Shown here in pieces: positions 26,416-34,164 of a DNA stretch of 64,000 nt. Position numbers and translations under genes: made by a program. The notes beneath the pieces are model-generated. The model was not told the DNA's origin. It saw only the letters and a list, made by a program, of their open reading frames with translations, and searched no databases. The DNA lies in the NCBI RefSeq assembly GCF_007992455.1, contig NZ_BKAH01000012.1, positions 1 through 64,000 on the forward strand. The letters run 5' to 3'. The stretch comes from Microbacterium saccharophilum (GTDB taxonomy: Bacteria > Actinomycetota > Actinomycetes > Actinomycetales > Microbacteriaceae). Position 1 is the first letter of the stretch, and each line of letters starts with the position of its first letter.

Positions 26416-27255
26416 ATGCCGGATGCCGTGGCCCAGGTGCGCAGTCGCGGTGGCGTCGCGCGAACGAGCACGCTGAACCACAGGGGCGTCGGGCGCCGCG
26501 AGGTCGAGCGCCTCGTGCAACGAGGTCACCTCGTGCGCGTGAAGCGCGGCTGGGTGGCGACACCGGATGCCGATGCGCTCCTGGTCTCCTGCGCGCGCAG
26601 CAACGTCGTCCTCACGTGCGTCACGCAGGCCCGCCGCCTCGGGCTGTGGGTGCTCGCCGACGATGCCCGGTGCCATGTCGCGGCGCCGGCGCACGCCGGC
26701 CGGGCGCCGACGGCGACGGCCCTGGTCCACTGGGCACGCCCCGTCGTGCCGCGGCATCCGGATGCGCTCGCGGATCCCATCGAGAACGTGCTGGCCGCGA
26801 TCGCGGCGTGTCAGCCGTTCGAATGCGCACTGGCGGTCTGGGAGTCCGCGCTGCAGAAAGGTCTCGTGCGGCCGGAGCTCCTCGGCCGCCTCGCACTCCC
26901 GGCATCCGCTCGGCGACTGCTCGACGAGGCCGAGGTGTGGTTCGACTCCGGGCTCGAGACGCTCGTCGTCCCGAGGCTGCTCTGGCTCGGCCTGCCGCTG
27001 CGGCGCCAGATCTGGATCCACGGGCACCGCGTCGACCTGCTCATCGGCGACCGCCTCGTCCTGCAGGTCGACGGCGGGCACCACGTCGGAGCGCAGCGCG
27101 CAGAGGACAACGCGCACGACGCCGCCCTCATGCTGCTCGGATACCACGTCATCCGCGTCGGGTACGGGCAGGTCATCGACGGATGGCCGGAGGTCCAGGA
27201 GCTGATCATGCGCGCGGTCGCGCAGGGACTTCACCGGGCTCCCGGGAGGAGATGA
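26416..27255 (+). CDS. DUF559 nuclease-like protein with AbiEi-type N-terminal domain
   Basis: A 279-aa protein. Residues 1-60 look like the winged-helix AbiEi antitoxin N-terminal domain (ARTSTLNHRGVGRREVERLVQRGHLVRVKRGW). Residues about 170-270 form a DUF559/Vsr-like fold: VDLLIGDRLVLQVDGGHHVGAQ carries the Asp and Glu/Gln-like metal positions, and LLGYHVIRVGYGQV follows. Such solitary proteins are abundant in Actinobacteria without a proven function. No AbiEii toxin is adjacent. The last codons and TGA lie inside hairpin repeat copy 2. The ATG follows GGAGGG closely. Confidence 0.8.
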   Translation: MPDAVAQVRSRGGVARTSTLNHRGVGRREVERLVQRGHLVRVKRGWVATPDADALLVSCARSNVVLTCVTQARRLGLWVLADDARCHVAAPAHAGRAPTATALVHWARPVVPRHPDALADPIENVLAAIAACQPFECALAVWESALQKGLVRPELLGRLALPASARRLLDEAEVWFDSGLETLVVPRLLWLGLPLRRQIWIHGHRVDLLIGDRLVLQVDGGHHVGAQRAEDNAHDAALMLLGYHVIRVGYGQVIDGWPEVQELIMRAVAQGLHRAPGRR

Positions 27256-27312
27256 CACCAGCGGAGGACGGAAAACGCCGAACTCGACCTCCCTACGCGT
27301 CATCTCCTCCCG
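27243..27312. repeat. Hairpin repeat, copy 2 (at the 3' end of the DUF559 gene)
   Basis: CGGGAGGAGATGA (27243-27255) and TCATCTCCTCCCG (27300-27312) form a perfect 13-bp inverted repeat, matching the outer arms of copy 1. The interior is diverged, although CGACCTCC is retained near 27285. The left arm overlaps the DUF559 stop codon, so the hairpin may also end transcription. Confidence 0.78.
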
Positions 27313-27397
27313 AGGCGTCCCGGAGCGACGCCGCGAGCCGAGGGCGCGGCTGGGTAGGGAGGGGCTGAAGCGGACGCCTCCCGGATAGGCTGGCGCC

Positions 27398-28366
27398 ATG
27401 GCGTCCGCGTGGGGTCCCGACATCCTCGGTGGCTCGTTCCGGCAGCGCACCCTCCCGCTGGACGACGACGGCAGCGGCGACCTCGTCGCCACGCTGGTGC
27501 GCCGGATGCCGAACCCCCTGGCATCCGCTCTGCAGCCGCTCGGGGATGTCGACGTGCTCTACGTGCACGGCTGGTCGGACTACTTCTTCCAGACCGACCT
27601 CGCACGATTCTGGAATCGGCTCGGCGCGCGCTTCCATGCCCTCGACCTGCGGCGCTACGGGCGGAGCCTCCGCGAGGGACAGCGGCCCGGATACGTCACG
27701 TCGCTCGACGAGTACGACGCCGACATCGAGGCCGCGCTCGACGCGATGCCCGGCCGGGACCGGCGCCGCCTCGTGCTGATGGGCCACTCCACCGGGGGGC
27801 TCACGCTCACCCTGTGGGCCGCGCGGCATCCCGGCGTGGCATCCGCTCTCGTGCTGAACAGCCCATGGCTCGAACTGCAGACCGGGGCGTTCGCGCGGCA
27901 GGCGCTCGCCCCGCTCGTGCAGGCTCGGGCGCGCATCGACCCGCTCGGGCCGCATCCCGGCGTCGATCTCGGCTTCTACAGCCGCGCGCAGCGCGAGCTC
28001 GGCACCCACCCGAATGGGCCCGAGGCATGGCGGCCGGAGCGCGGGTTCGCCACGCACCCGGGCTGGCTCGCGGCCGTCATCGCCGGGCATTCCCGCATCG
28101 CGACCGGCGTCGACGTCGGCTGTCCCGCGTTCGTGCTGCTGTCGACGACGTCCACGAACCCGTTCTCCTGGGGCGAGCACATGACGTCGGCGGATGCCGT
28201 GCTCATGGTGGATGACATCGCGCGGGCGGCCACCCGGATCGGCCGCGATGTCTCGATCGCCCGCATCGAGGGCGCCATCCACGACGTCTTCCTCTCGGCT
28301 CCTGAGCCGCGTGCCGCCGCCTTCACGCAGCTGCGGCGCTGGCTCACCGCCGGCACCCTCGACTGA
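27398..28366 (+). CDS. Alpha/beta hydrolase
   Basis: A 322-aa alpha/beta-hydrolase-fold protein. VLYVHGWSDYFFQ (about 51-63) supplies the oxyanion strand, MGHSTGGLTLTLW (about 128-140) contains the GHSTGG nucleophile elbow with catalytic Ser, and AIHDVFLSA near residue 300 gives the His. This is close to the serine-aminopeptidase S33/lysophospholipase-like group. The substrate is unknown. The ATG follows TAGGCT (27386-27391) by 6 nt. Confidence 0.87.
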   Translation: MASAWGPDILGGSFRQRTLPLDDDGSGDLVATLVRRMPNPLASALQPLGDVDVLYVHGWSDYFFQTDLARFWNRLGARFHALDLRRYGRSLREGQRPGYVTSLDEYDADIEAALDAMPGRDRRRLVLMGHSTGGLTLTLWAARHPGVASALVLNSPWLELQTGAFARQALAPLVQARARIDPLGPHPGVDLGFYSRAQRELGTHPNGPEAWRPERGFATHPGWLAAVIAGHSRIATGVDVGCPAFVLLSTTSTNPFSWGEHMTSADAVLMVDDIARAATRIGRDVSIARIEGAIHDVFLSAPEPRAAAFTQLRRWLTAGTLD

Positions 28367-28417
28367 CTGATCGTCCGCCGCCGCGCCCGTAGGCTGAAGA
28401 CGACGCAGGAGGCCCTG

Positions 28418-28708
28418 ATGGACGACACCTCGGAGTGGCTCGAGCGGGTGACCGGCGACCCGCTCGCGGGAGCGGTGCGCGGCGAGGTGGAGGTGCTCAC
28501 GGCATCCGAGCCCGCGCGGCGCGGCCGCTACCAGGAGTGCCGGCTGGAGGTGCGCGTGACGGCGCCGGAGCGCGAACCCGTGACGATGGCCATGGATGCC
28601 GTGTTCCCGCGCAGTCGCTGGCCGCGGCCGGGCATGGTGCTCCCGGCGCGGGTGTCGCGGGCGGACCCGCCCGCCGTCGAGGTCGACTGGGAGCGGATGC
28701 CGGTCTGA
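28418..28708 (+). CDS. Conserved-type small protein of unknown function
   Basis: A 96-aa soluble protein with beta-rich character (YQECRLEVRVTAP, VTMAMDAVFPRSRWPRPGMVLPARVS). No family is recognised; its shape suggests a small barrel. TAGGCT (28390-28395) is the likely -10 box, and AGGAGG (28407-28412) sits 5 nt before the ATG, so this gene has a short leader. It converges with yajQ. Confidence 0.65.
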   Translation: MDDTSEWLERVTGDPLAGAVRGEVEVLTASEPARRGRYQECRLEVRVTAPEREPVTMAMDAVFPRSRWPRPGMVLPARVSRADPPAVEVDWERMPV

Positions 28709-28715
28709 GCCCGGC

Positions 28716-29204
28716 TCAGCGGTAGTTCGTGAACTGCAGGTCGACGTCGAGGTCGGCCGCCTTCAGTAGGCGCTGCACTTCCTGCAGGTCGTCGCGGCTC
28801 TTGGACTGCACGCGCAGCTCGTCGCCCTGGATCTGCGACTTGACCGACTTCGGTCCCTCGTCGCGGATGATCTTCCCGATCTTCTTCGCGATCTCCTGCG
28901 AGATCCCCTCCTTGAGCGTGGAGGTGATCCTGTACTCCTTGCCGCCGGCGACCGGGTCGCCCGTCTCGAGGCTCTTCAGGGAGATGCCGCGCTTGATGAG
29001 CTTGGACTGGAAGACGTCGAGGACGGCCTTGGCGCGCTCCTCGCTGTTCGCCTTGATGAGGATGGCTTCGCCGCTCCACTCGATGGACGCGTCGGTGCCC
29101 TTGAAGTCGTAGCGCTGCTCGACCTCCTTGCGGGCCTGGTTGAGGGCGTTGTCCGCCTCCTGGCGGTCGATCTTGGACACGATGTCGAAGGAGCTGTCAG
29201 CCAT
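28716..29204 (-). CDS. yajQ: YajQ-family nucleotide-binding protein
   Basis: A 162-aa YajQ protein: [20 protein letters not shown] at the N-terminus, [28 protein letters not shown] and the C-terminal [21 protein letters not shown], ending in LQFTNYR. Family members bind cyclic di-GMP or nucleotides and RNA in the cytosol. The ATG at 29204 (MADSSF) has TAGAAT 7 nt upstream on the minus strand. A longer frame to 29423 is a shadow of the FBP gene region. Confidence 0.95.
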   Translation of the reverse strand: MADSSFDIVSKIDRQEADNALNQARKEVEQRYDFKGTDASIEWSGEAILIKANSEERAKAVLDVFQSKLIKRGISLKSLETGDPVAGGKEYRITSTLKEGISQEIAKKIGKIIRDEGPKSVKSQIQGDELRVQSKSRDDLQEVQRLLKAADLDVDLQFTNYR

Positions 29205-29282
29205 GGCGCCGATTCTAGCCGGGACCCCCCTGCCGGGGCGCGACCCCGACCCCACCCGCCCGTGGGTTCGTAGACTGTCGGG

Positions 29283-29781
29283 ATGCAGGCCCTGACCGAA
29301 GAGCAGGTGCGCGCGGCACTCGTGAACGCATCGCCGGACGAACAGGAGCGGCTCGCCGTTCCGCTGGACTTCCCCCTCGTCGACTGGGATCACCTCGACT
29401 TCCTCGCCTGGCGCGACCCGCACGCGCGGTCGCGGCTATGTGCTGACGGAGCTCGGCGGTTTGGTGACGGGCATCGTCCTGCGGGCGACCGACGGCTCCG
29501 GGCACGGCAGACCCGCGCTGTGCAACATCTGCCACACGATGCAGCCCGGCGACCAGGTCGCGCTGTTCACCGCGCGCCGGGCGGGGGATGCCGGCATCCG
29601 CGGCGACAGCGTCGGCACGTACGTCTGCGCGGACCTCTCCTGCCACGAGAACGTGCGGCTCGCGGCGCCGCTGGCACCCAACGAGATCCGCGCCTCCGTC
29701 GACCGTCGCATCGACGGCACGCGACGCCGCGTGGAGTCGTTCGTGGAGCGCGTCGCAGCAGGGGCGGAACGCGTGGTTTGA
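29283..29781 (+). pseudogene. FBP-domain (treble-clef zinc finger) protein, frameshifted
   Basis: The 5' frame from the ATG at 29283 reads the family opening ([15 protein letters not shown]...[11 protein letters not shown]). It then leaves frame near 29430. The downstream frame continues [42 protein letters not shown], the EF-G-binding FBP zinc-binding domain, to TGA at 29781. The frames differ by +1, as expected from loss of two bases in a CG-rich run (ACGCGCGGTCGCGG, about 29420-29434). The TAGACT promoter, 6 nt upstream, is intact, so the lesion is recent, or a sequencing error. Confidence 0.8.
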
Positions 29782-29805
29782 GCGGCCCGCCGCGGCAGGT
29801 AATAT
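29778..29805 (+). promoter_or_regulatory. Promoter of tRNA-Tyr
   Basis: TTGAGC (29778-29783) and TAATAT (29800-29805) are separated by 16 bp, about 50 bp before the tRNA. This is the most consensus-like sigma-A promoter near here and lies outside the mobile element. Confidence 0.6.
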
Positions 29806-29855
29806 GGATGATCGCGCCTCCGGTCGACTGCACAAGCCGGGCGGGTGCGCACCCG

Positions 29856-29937
29856 GGCGAGTTACCCAAGCGGCCAAAGGGATCTGACTGTAAATCAGCC
29901 GTCTTAGACTTCGGGGGTTCGAATCCCTCACTCGCCA
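29856..29937 (+). tRNA. tRNA-Tyr (GTA)
   Basis: An 82-nt class II tRNA. GGCGAGT pairs with ACTCGCC (acceptor), CTGA-CTGTAAA-TCAG is the anticodon arm (anticodon GTA), the variable arm has a GTC-TTA-GAC hairpin, and GGGGGTTCGAATCCC is the T arm. CCA is not encoded. Its 3' 29 bases are the left att repeat of the mobile element. The variable arm differs from the homologous fragment at the far end (41747-41757), so this gene is probably chimeric or the element's copy has diverged. Confidence 0.96.
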
Positions 29938-29938
29938 C
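29910..29938 (+). repeat. attL core repeat (29 bp)
   Basis: This sequence runs from the T-stem side of the variable arm to the base after the tRNA-Tyr 3' end and is identical to 41758-41786. A further 16 nt of the anticodon arm (29883-29898) is also shared with 41731-41746, separated by an 11-nt block that differs. Confidence 0.92.
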
Positions 29939-29974
29939 AAACCCGCTCTGATCAGCGATTTTCAGAGTAAAGCA

Positions 29975-30006
29975 AGCCCTCCCCAGCGAGTCTCGGGGAG
30001 GGCTTT
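29975..30006 (+). terminator. Intrinsic terminator brought by the element
   Basis: AGCCCTCCCC (29975-29984) pairs with GGGGAGGGCT (29995-30004), followed by TTT. It lies 38 nt after tRNA-Tyr and replaces the displaced host terminator now found at 41796-41821. Confidence 0.85.
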
Positions 30007-30016
30007 CTGCTTCGAT

Positions 30017-30063
30017 TTGTGCACCAATTGCACAGTGCACTGATTCGCACGCTCGGTGTGCAC
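30017..30063. repeat. Cluster of TGCAC sites, possible integrase arm sites
   Basis: Four TGCAC words (30020, 30029, 30036, 30059), two as TGTGCAC, crowd into 44 bp next to attL. Related TTGCACGCG repeats occur near attR. Integrase arm sites normally sit in this position; the assignment is inference. Confidence 0.4.
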
Positions 30064-30401
30064 GCAGAGCAGCGCGTGTCGATCTCAGCGTCGCAGCGCT
30101 GGTCTACTCTGAGGGCGCGAGACGTAGAGGGTCACGCTTTGAAGAGCCGCTGAGAGTTGGTCACTCGCAGCGGCTCTTCCCTCGTGCTGATGACGCTCAG
30201 CGCTGGTCTGAGCGGTCGAGGTCGCGCGGGTTGATCAGCGCTCACGATCGTCGATCGGACGCGGCAGACGACGGCCTCGCGCGGCTCAGCGCGCGCTCTG
30301 ACGACGTCGCGTCTTGACGGGCTGCGACGTCGCCCGTCACGCTCATGAGATCGCGTCACGCTGCACAACTGCACAACAGACGCAGACACGAGAGAGCCGA
30401 G
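30064..30401. other. Non-coding left end of the element, with a long hairpin
   Basis: No convincing gene is present. At 30141-30179 a perfect 12-bp inverted repeat (GAAGAGCCGCTG/CAGCGGCTCTTC, 15-nt loop) lies about 30 bp downstream of a TACTCT -10-like box (30105-30110). No T-tract follows. It could be a short structured RNA or a processing/terminator structure. CTGCACAA occurs twice in tandem at 30361-30376, just upstream of the first gene. Confidence 0.4.
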
Positions 30402-30689
30402 ATGCTGACGTTCGATGAGTGCCGCGAGATCGTCGCTCGCGAGTACGACGAGCCGGTCGCTGTAGACGGCTGGGCTGACGACGGCGCGTGTCTCGTGACG
30501 CTGCAGAGCGTCGCTGATCTCGCAGCGCAGGGCATCGTCGAGCGGGGCGGCGCGTGGATCGTCGTGCGTCGCGACAGCGGCGACGTCGAGCGGTGGCCGC
30601 ATCTCGATCATCTCGATCGCGTGCGCCGCATGAGTCGCGTGCGGAGCGCTGCCACCCGCGCTGAGCGCTCGTCTGCCGCGACCGATTGA
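30402..30689 (+). CDS. Small element protein of unknown function
   Basis: A 95-aa protein (MLTFDECREIVAREY...). It has an N-terminal helix, a beta region GACLVTLQSV and GIVERGGAWIVVRRDSGDVERW, and a basic tail. The overall shape recalls small YrhB/Imm35-like immunity proteins, but I cannot confirm that. The ATG at 30402 follows GAGAGAG. The first gene inside attL, it is transcribed inward. Confidence 0.5.
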   Translation: MLTFDECREIVAREYDEPVAVDGWADDGACLVTLQSVADLAAQGIVERGGAWIVVRRDSGDVERWPHLDHLDRVRRMSRVRSAATRAERSSAATD

Positions 30690-30776
30690 CGCGAGCGCAT
30701 CAGCGCTGCACCGCGACGCGCCGAGCCGCCAGAGCCGCGCGCAGCGATGTCGGAGCGAGTCGGTAACTTCGCTCTC

Positions 30777-31271
30777 ATGGAATGGATCGCGACAGGCGTC
30801 GCTGTGATCGCTGCGCTCGTCGCAGGTTGGCAGGCATGGGAAGCGCGACGCGCACGCATCGACGCGCGAGAGTCAGCCGGTGAAGCGCAGCAGCACGAAG
30901 AGCGCGCTGCGGCAGCGTCTGAGCGCATCGCTGCAGCGATCGAAGAGCAGAACGCTCTCGAACGTGCTGAGCGTGAGCGGTATCGCAATCCGTGGACCAT
31001 GTCGACGTCGCGTGACAAGAGCAGCCGTTCGTACAAGTTCATGCTCGGTGGCGACGAGCCGATCAGCGACGTGAGCATCAAGATCGACGATGAGCACGCC
31101 GAGCGTGAGCACTTCCGCTTCGTGAAGCCGCAGACGGAGACGATGCGACCGGGTGAGTCGATGTCGTTGCACTGGCTTCGACACATGGGGTCGGCGTCGC
31201 AGATCACCGTTGAGTTGCACTGGACTCGACAGAACGGCGAGCAGCATCACAGCCCGGTCACGCTCGACTGA
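30777..31271 (+). CDS. Membrane-anchored coiled-coil protein
   Basis: A 164-aa protein. A single N-terminal transmembrane helix (about 4-22) is followed by an Ala/Glu/Arg coiled coil (about 26-68), then a beta-rich C-terminal domain (KFMLGGDEPISDVSIKID, ITVELHWTRQNGEQ) of unknown fold. The ATG at 30777 is 7 nt after TAACTT (30764-30769), so I prefer it to the GTG/ATG at 30747. A similar TM plus coiled-coil design occurs in the gene at 34429. Function is unknown. Confidence 0.6.
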   Translation: MEWIATGVAVIAALVAGWQAWEARRARIDARESAGEAQQHEERAAAASERIAAAIEEQNALERAERERYRNPWTMSTSRDKSSRSYKFMLGGDEPISDVSIKIDDEHAEREHFRFVKPQTETMRPGESMSLHWLRHMGSASQITVELHWTRQNGEQHHSPVTLD

Positions 31272-31309
31272 CGCGATACCGTCTGTCTGAGACAACCGAG
31301 GGAGAGTCC

Positions 31310-31879
31310 GTGACGATTGGCTATCTGTACGTCACTCGCAGCGAGATCGACGGCGTGCTCTATGTCGGGCAGTCGAGCAAGACCGATGCTGACAGCGTCG
31401 CGAACTATCTCGGCAGCGGAGACTACTTCAAGCAGGCGATCGCTGAGCACGGCGTCGAGAACTTCACGAAGACAGTGCTCGGGCACTTCGACGATCAAGC
31501 AGCGCTGGACTTCGCCGAGATTCACGCGATCGCGCGGCTCAGGGCTGACGGGCACCAACTGCTGAACGCTGGCGTCGGTGGCCCGCGCACCCAGCGAGAG
31601 TTCATTCGTGCGATGTTTCAGCGCTTCGGAGTGCTGCCGCAGATGCCGAGCGCATGGCTTCAAGCGATTGATGAGAACCCGCAGGAAGTGCGCGATCTCG
31701 TCGCGGCTGGGGCTGACGTCTCGACCGAAGACTTCTATCGCGAGTACGAGGCTCAACTGCGACAGACGCAAGACCTCTCACGCGACTGTCCACGCTGCGG
31801 CGCAGCAGTCGACGACGTCTGTCGCACACGAACTGGCAACCCCTCGAAGAATCACGTCGGACGTCTCGCGCCCGCATGA
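31310..31879 (+). CDS. GIY-YIG-like nuclease with phage-type zinc finger
   Basis: A 189-aa protein. Residues 3-60 (GYLYVTRSEIDG-VLYVGQSSK, then GSGDYFKQAIAEHGVENF) follow the GIY-YIG nuclease pattern as seen in phage Seg-like proteins. Residues about 158-185 (CPRCGAAVDDVCRTRTG-NPSKNHVGR) match a zinc finger common in actinophage proteins. A structure-selective or homing-type DNA endonuclease is the likely activity. The GTG start follows GGGAGAG. Confidence 0.7.
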   Translation: MTIGYLYVTRSEIDGVLYVGQSSKTDADSVANYLGSGDYFKQAIAEHGVENFTKTVLGHFDDQAALDFAEIHAIARLRADGHQLLNAGVGGPRTQREFIRAMFQRFGVLPQMPSAWLQAIDENPQEVRDLVAAGADVSTEDFYREYEAQLRQTQDLSRDCPRCGAAVDDVCRTRTGNPSKNHVGRLAPA

Positions 31880-31978
31880 CATGACGTCGATCTGCCGCGT
31901 CCGCGCTGCGACCCCTCATCCGCAGACGTTGAACGCGGGAACACGCGGGAGACGCGAACCTCGCGCGGCCCAGCACGC

Positions 31979-32377
31979 TCAACCGGGGCGACGCGCGTTC
32001 TGCCGCAGCGAGTAGACGCGTTCGTCACCGCGCGCAGGCACGAGATCAGGGTTTCGTGGCACGAGGGCATCACGACGCGCACGATCAGCAGCCCACGCCG
32101 CATCGCGTCGAGCACGCAGATCAGCAACGTACGCAGCACGCTCACCGATCACACGATCACGCGTCTCGTTCACCCGCTCGATGCGAGCACGGTCAGTCAC
32201 CCGATCGAGATAGTCGTCGACCACGCGCTGACCCATCGTCGGCGCGAGCGTCGCCACGATCTCGGCCTCCATCAGAGCATCGATCACCACAGCACCCTCC
32301 CCGTCGCGCAGATCACGCGCTCTCTCCCGAGCGCGAGCACGTCGCGCAGCGCGCTGCTCGTCGGCCAGCGCGCCCAT
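31979..32377 (-). CDS. Hypothetical helical, Arg-rich protein (last gene of TerS-like operon)
   Basis: A 132-aa, highly charged and almost entirely helical protein (ADEQRAARRARARERARDLRDGEG, IERVNETRDRVIGERAAYVADLRARRDAAW). No family is recognised. The ATG overlaps the stop of the preceding gene, so it is translationally coupled as the fourth gene of the operon starting at 34164. Arg-rich helices could bind DNA, RNA or a virion protein. Confidence 0.6.
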   Translation of the reverse strand: MGALADEQRAARRARARERARDLRDGEGAVVIDALMEAEIVATLAPTMGQRVVDDYLDRVTDRARIERVNETRDRVIGERAAYVADLRARRDAAWAADRARRDALVPRNPDLVPARGDERVYSLRQNARRPG

Positions 32378-32781
32378 CAGCCGTGCATCCCTTCGACGCG
32401 AGCGCGAGCAGCGTCGAGCAGATCAGCCGCTGTCAGCGCGACGGCGATCTCGGCACGCGACGGCGCGATCTCACGCGCAGCGAGCACAGCGATCGTCGAC
32501 TCGCGCGCAGCAGCACGACGCTCACGCTCTGCCAGGTCACGACGTCGACGATCACCATCAGCCTGCATCTGCAACAGCCGCGTCTTCGCCGCATCGTCGA
32601 GCGCGCGATACCGCGCTGTCCGCTTCGCCAGCAGATCAGACTTCGCTGCAGCGCTCATCCGCGCGTACCGGTCACGCTCGTACTCAGCGCGACGAGCACG
32701 ATCCTCAGACGACTGAGCAGCCCGACGAGCGCGCATGCGCGCAGCGTTCGCGGCACGTCGCTCGTCGGCGCTCATCGTCAT
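32377..32781 (-). CDS. Hypothetical helical basic protein
   Basis: A 134-aa, Ala/Arg-rich helical protein (ANAARMRARRAAQSSEDRARRAEYERDRYARMS...). The composition resembles small phage scaffolding or HNH-adjacent proteins, without a specific match. Two starts are possible, ATG 32781 or ATG 32775. It lies in the leftward operon, 7 bp after the previous stop and overlapping the next gene by one base. Confidence 0.6.
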   Translation of the reverse strand: MTMSADERRAANAARMRARRAAQSSEDRARRAEYERDRYARMSAAAKSDLLAKRTARYRALDDAAKTRLLQMQADGDRRRRDLAERERRAAARESTIAVLAAREIAPSRAEIAVALTAADLLDAARARVEGMHG

Positions 32782-32788
32782 CAGATCG

Positions 32789-33481
32789 TCACCAGATCAG
32801 CGCTGCGCGATCAACTCGCCGAGCAGCGCCGCGATCGAGCGAGTCGACGAACTGGAATGCGCCAGCGCTGCCCTGCAGAGCGGGAGCGATCGCTGCGTAC
32901 TCGTCAGCGCCGCCAGCGTTGAACACGCCCATCAGCGACTCGATGCTCGGCGACTGCCGCGTCTGCGCGACCTCGTCATAGACACGCGCCCATGCAGCGT
33001 TCAGACCGTTCTCGCTGTTCGCTCGTGCAACAGCAGCGAACTCTTCGACGCCGAGATCAGCGAGACGATCAGCAGCAGCCTCACGAATCTCGCGCAGCAG
33101 CGAACCGTCGCTGTTCTTCATCACTTCAGGCAGCGTCTCTGCCATGTCTGCGATCGCGAGCGCACGCGTCGCGTCACCGTTCGCGAGAACGCTGCTGATC
33201 GGCTGACCAGCGTCGAGCAGTGCGCGCACCTTCGTCTGCTCGTGCTGCACGCGTGCGACGTCGTCAGCGGTGCGCGGCGCAGACGCTGCAGCGACGAGCG
33301 CTGCACGATCGGGCACGGCGGGCACGTTCGGGCGCGTCTTCGCGAACTGCGCGAACGCAGCGTCGACTCGCGTCGCGCGCTCCTTCGTGTTCGCGTCGTC
33401 GTTGAACTGCGGGTTCGTGAATGTGCGGGCGACTTCGAGATCGACAGCGAGTCGACCGAATGCGTCGGTGTGCGTGCTCAT
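32789..33481 (-). CDS. Hypothetical helical protein, second gene of TerS-like operon
   Basis: A 230-aa soluble, mostly helical protein (AVDLEVARTFTNPQFND..., ALAIADMAETLPEVMKNSDGSLLREIREAAADRLADLG). The sequence shows no known motif. The ATG overlaps the stop of the terminase-small-subunit-like gene, which ties their expression together. In satellites, this slot often holds a gene that interferes with or redirects helper packaging; that is a positional guess only. Confidence 0.6.
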   Translation of the reverse strand: MSTHTDAFGRLAVDLEVARTFTNPQFNDDANTKERATRVDAAFAQFAKTRPNVPAVPDRAALVAAASAPRTADDVARVQHEQTKVRALLDAGQPISSVLANGDATRALAIADMAETLPEVMKNSDGSLLREIREAAADRLADLGVEEFAAVARANSENGLNAAWARVYDEVAQTRQSPSIESLMGVFNAGGADEYAAIAPALQGSAGAFQFVDSLDRGAARRVDRAALIW

Positions 33482-34164
33482 GAGGGTTCGTGCTTCCTTT
33501 CATCGGTTGAGTCAGACGACTCAGTCAGTTGATCTCCGGGTCGGTCAGCGACGAGCACAGGCACTTCGTCGTCGCTCAGAATCGGGCCAGCAGTCGCATC
33601 GACGCCCGCAGCAGTCAACGCTGCAGTGAGCGTCGCGACGTGCTTCACGAGCGCGAGCACGGTGTCTTCGAGCGCGAGATCGCGACTCATGCCGCCGCGC
33701 CACAGCGTGAGATTCGTCGTGAACTCGACGACAGCACTGTCGTCGCCCTGCGGCTGATCAAGACCGTGCAGACGATTCTGCTCAGCGATGACACGCGCAC
33801 CAGCGCTGATCGCGGGCGCACCGTCGCCACGATTGATGCTCTGCACCGTCGACGCGAACAACAGATTCAGACGCTCGTCCTGCACCTTGCGCAGTTCTTC
33901 AGCCGCCGTCGCAGGCAGACGCTTGATCTGACGCGAGATCAGCGTCTTCGTCGCGTCAGGCGTCATCCCGATCTGCTCGGCGATCTTGTGCACCGGCATG
34001 CCTGCGATGCGCAGACGCAGCGCACGCTCTGCTCGCTGCGCGTTCTCGATGCGTGCTCGCGCTGAGCGACGATCGCCGCCGCGCCCCACGGTCGCAGTGA
34101 CATCGGACGCATCTTCGATCATCGCGCCTTTCGGTGTTGCACTTCTCTCGATCGGAGTGGTCAT
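33478..34164 (-). CDS. Terminase-small-subunit-like DNA-binding protein
   Basis: A 228-aa protein. Residues about 35-75 form a helix-turn-helix (RALRLRIAGMPVHKIAEQIG then TPDATKTLISRQIKRL). Then comes EELRKVQDERLNLLFASTVQSINRGD and AISAGARVIAEQNRLHGLDQP, an arrangement typical of phage TerS-like HTH proteins. The C-terminus is acidic and Ser/Asp-rich. TAGGCT lies 6 nt before the ATG on the minus strand, so the operon is leaderless. If it is TerS, it would let the element direct packaging by a helper phage. Confidence 0.6.
   Translation of the reverse strand: MTTPIERSATPKGAMIEDASDVTATVGRGGDRRSARARIENAQRAERALRLRIAGMPVHKIAEQIGMTPDATKTLISRQIKRLPATAAEELRKVQDERLNLLFASTVQSINRGDGAPAISAGARVIAEQNRLHGLDQPQGDDSAVVEFTTNLTLWRGGMSRDLALEDTVLALVKHVATLTAALTAAGVDATAGPILSDDEVPVLVADRPGDQLTESSDSTDERKHEPS

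Noticed and set aside
26416..27255. Complete AbiEi/AbiEii toxin-antitoxin system
   Set aside because: Only the AbiEi-like N-terminal domain is present, fused to DUF559; no nucleotidyltransferase toxin gene is adjacent.
29420..29440. Programmed ribosomal frameshift in the FBP gene
   Set aside because: No slippery heptamer or downstream hairpin is apparent, and the frame change fits a two-base loss in a CG run.
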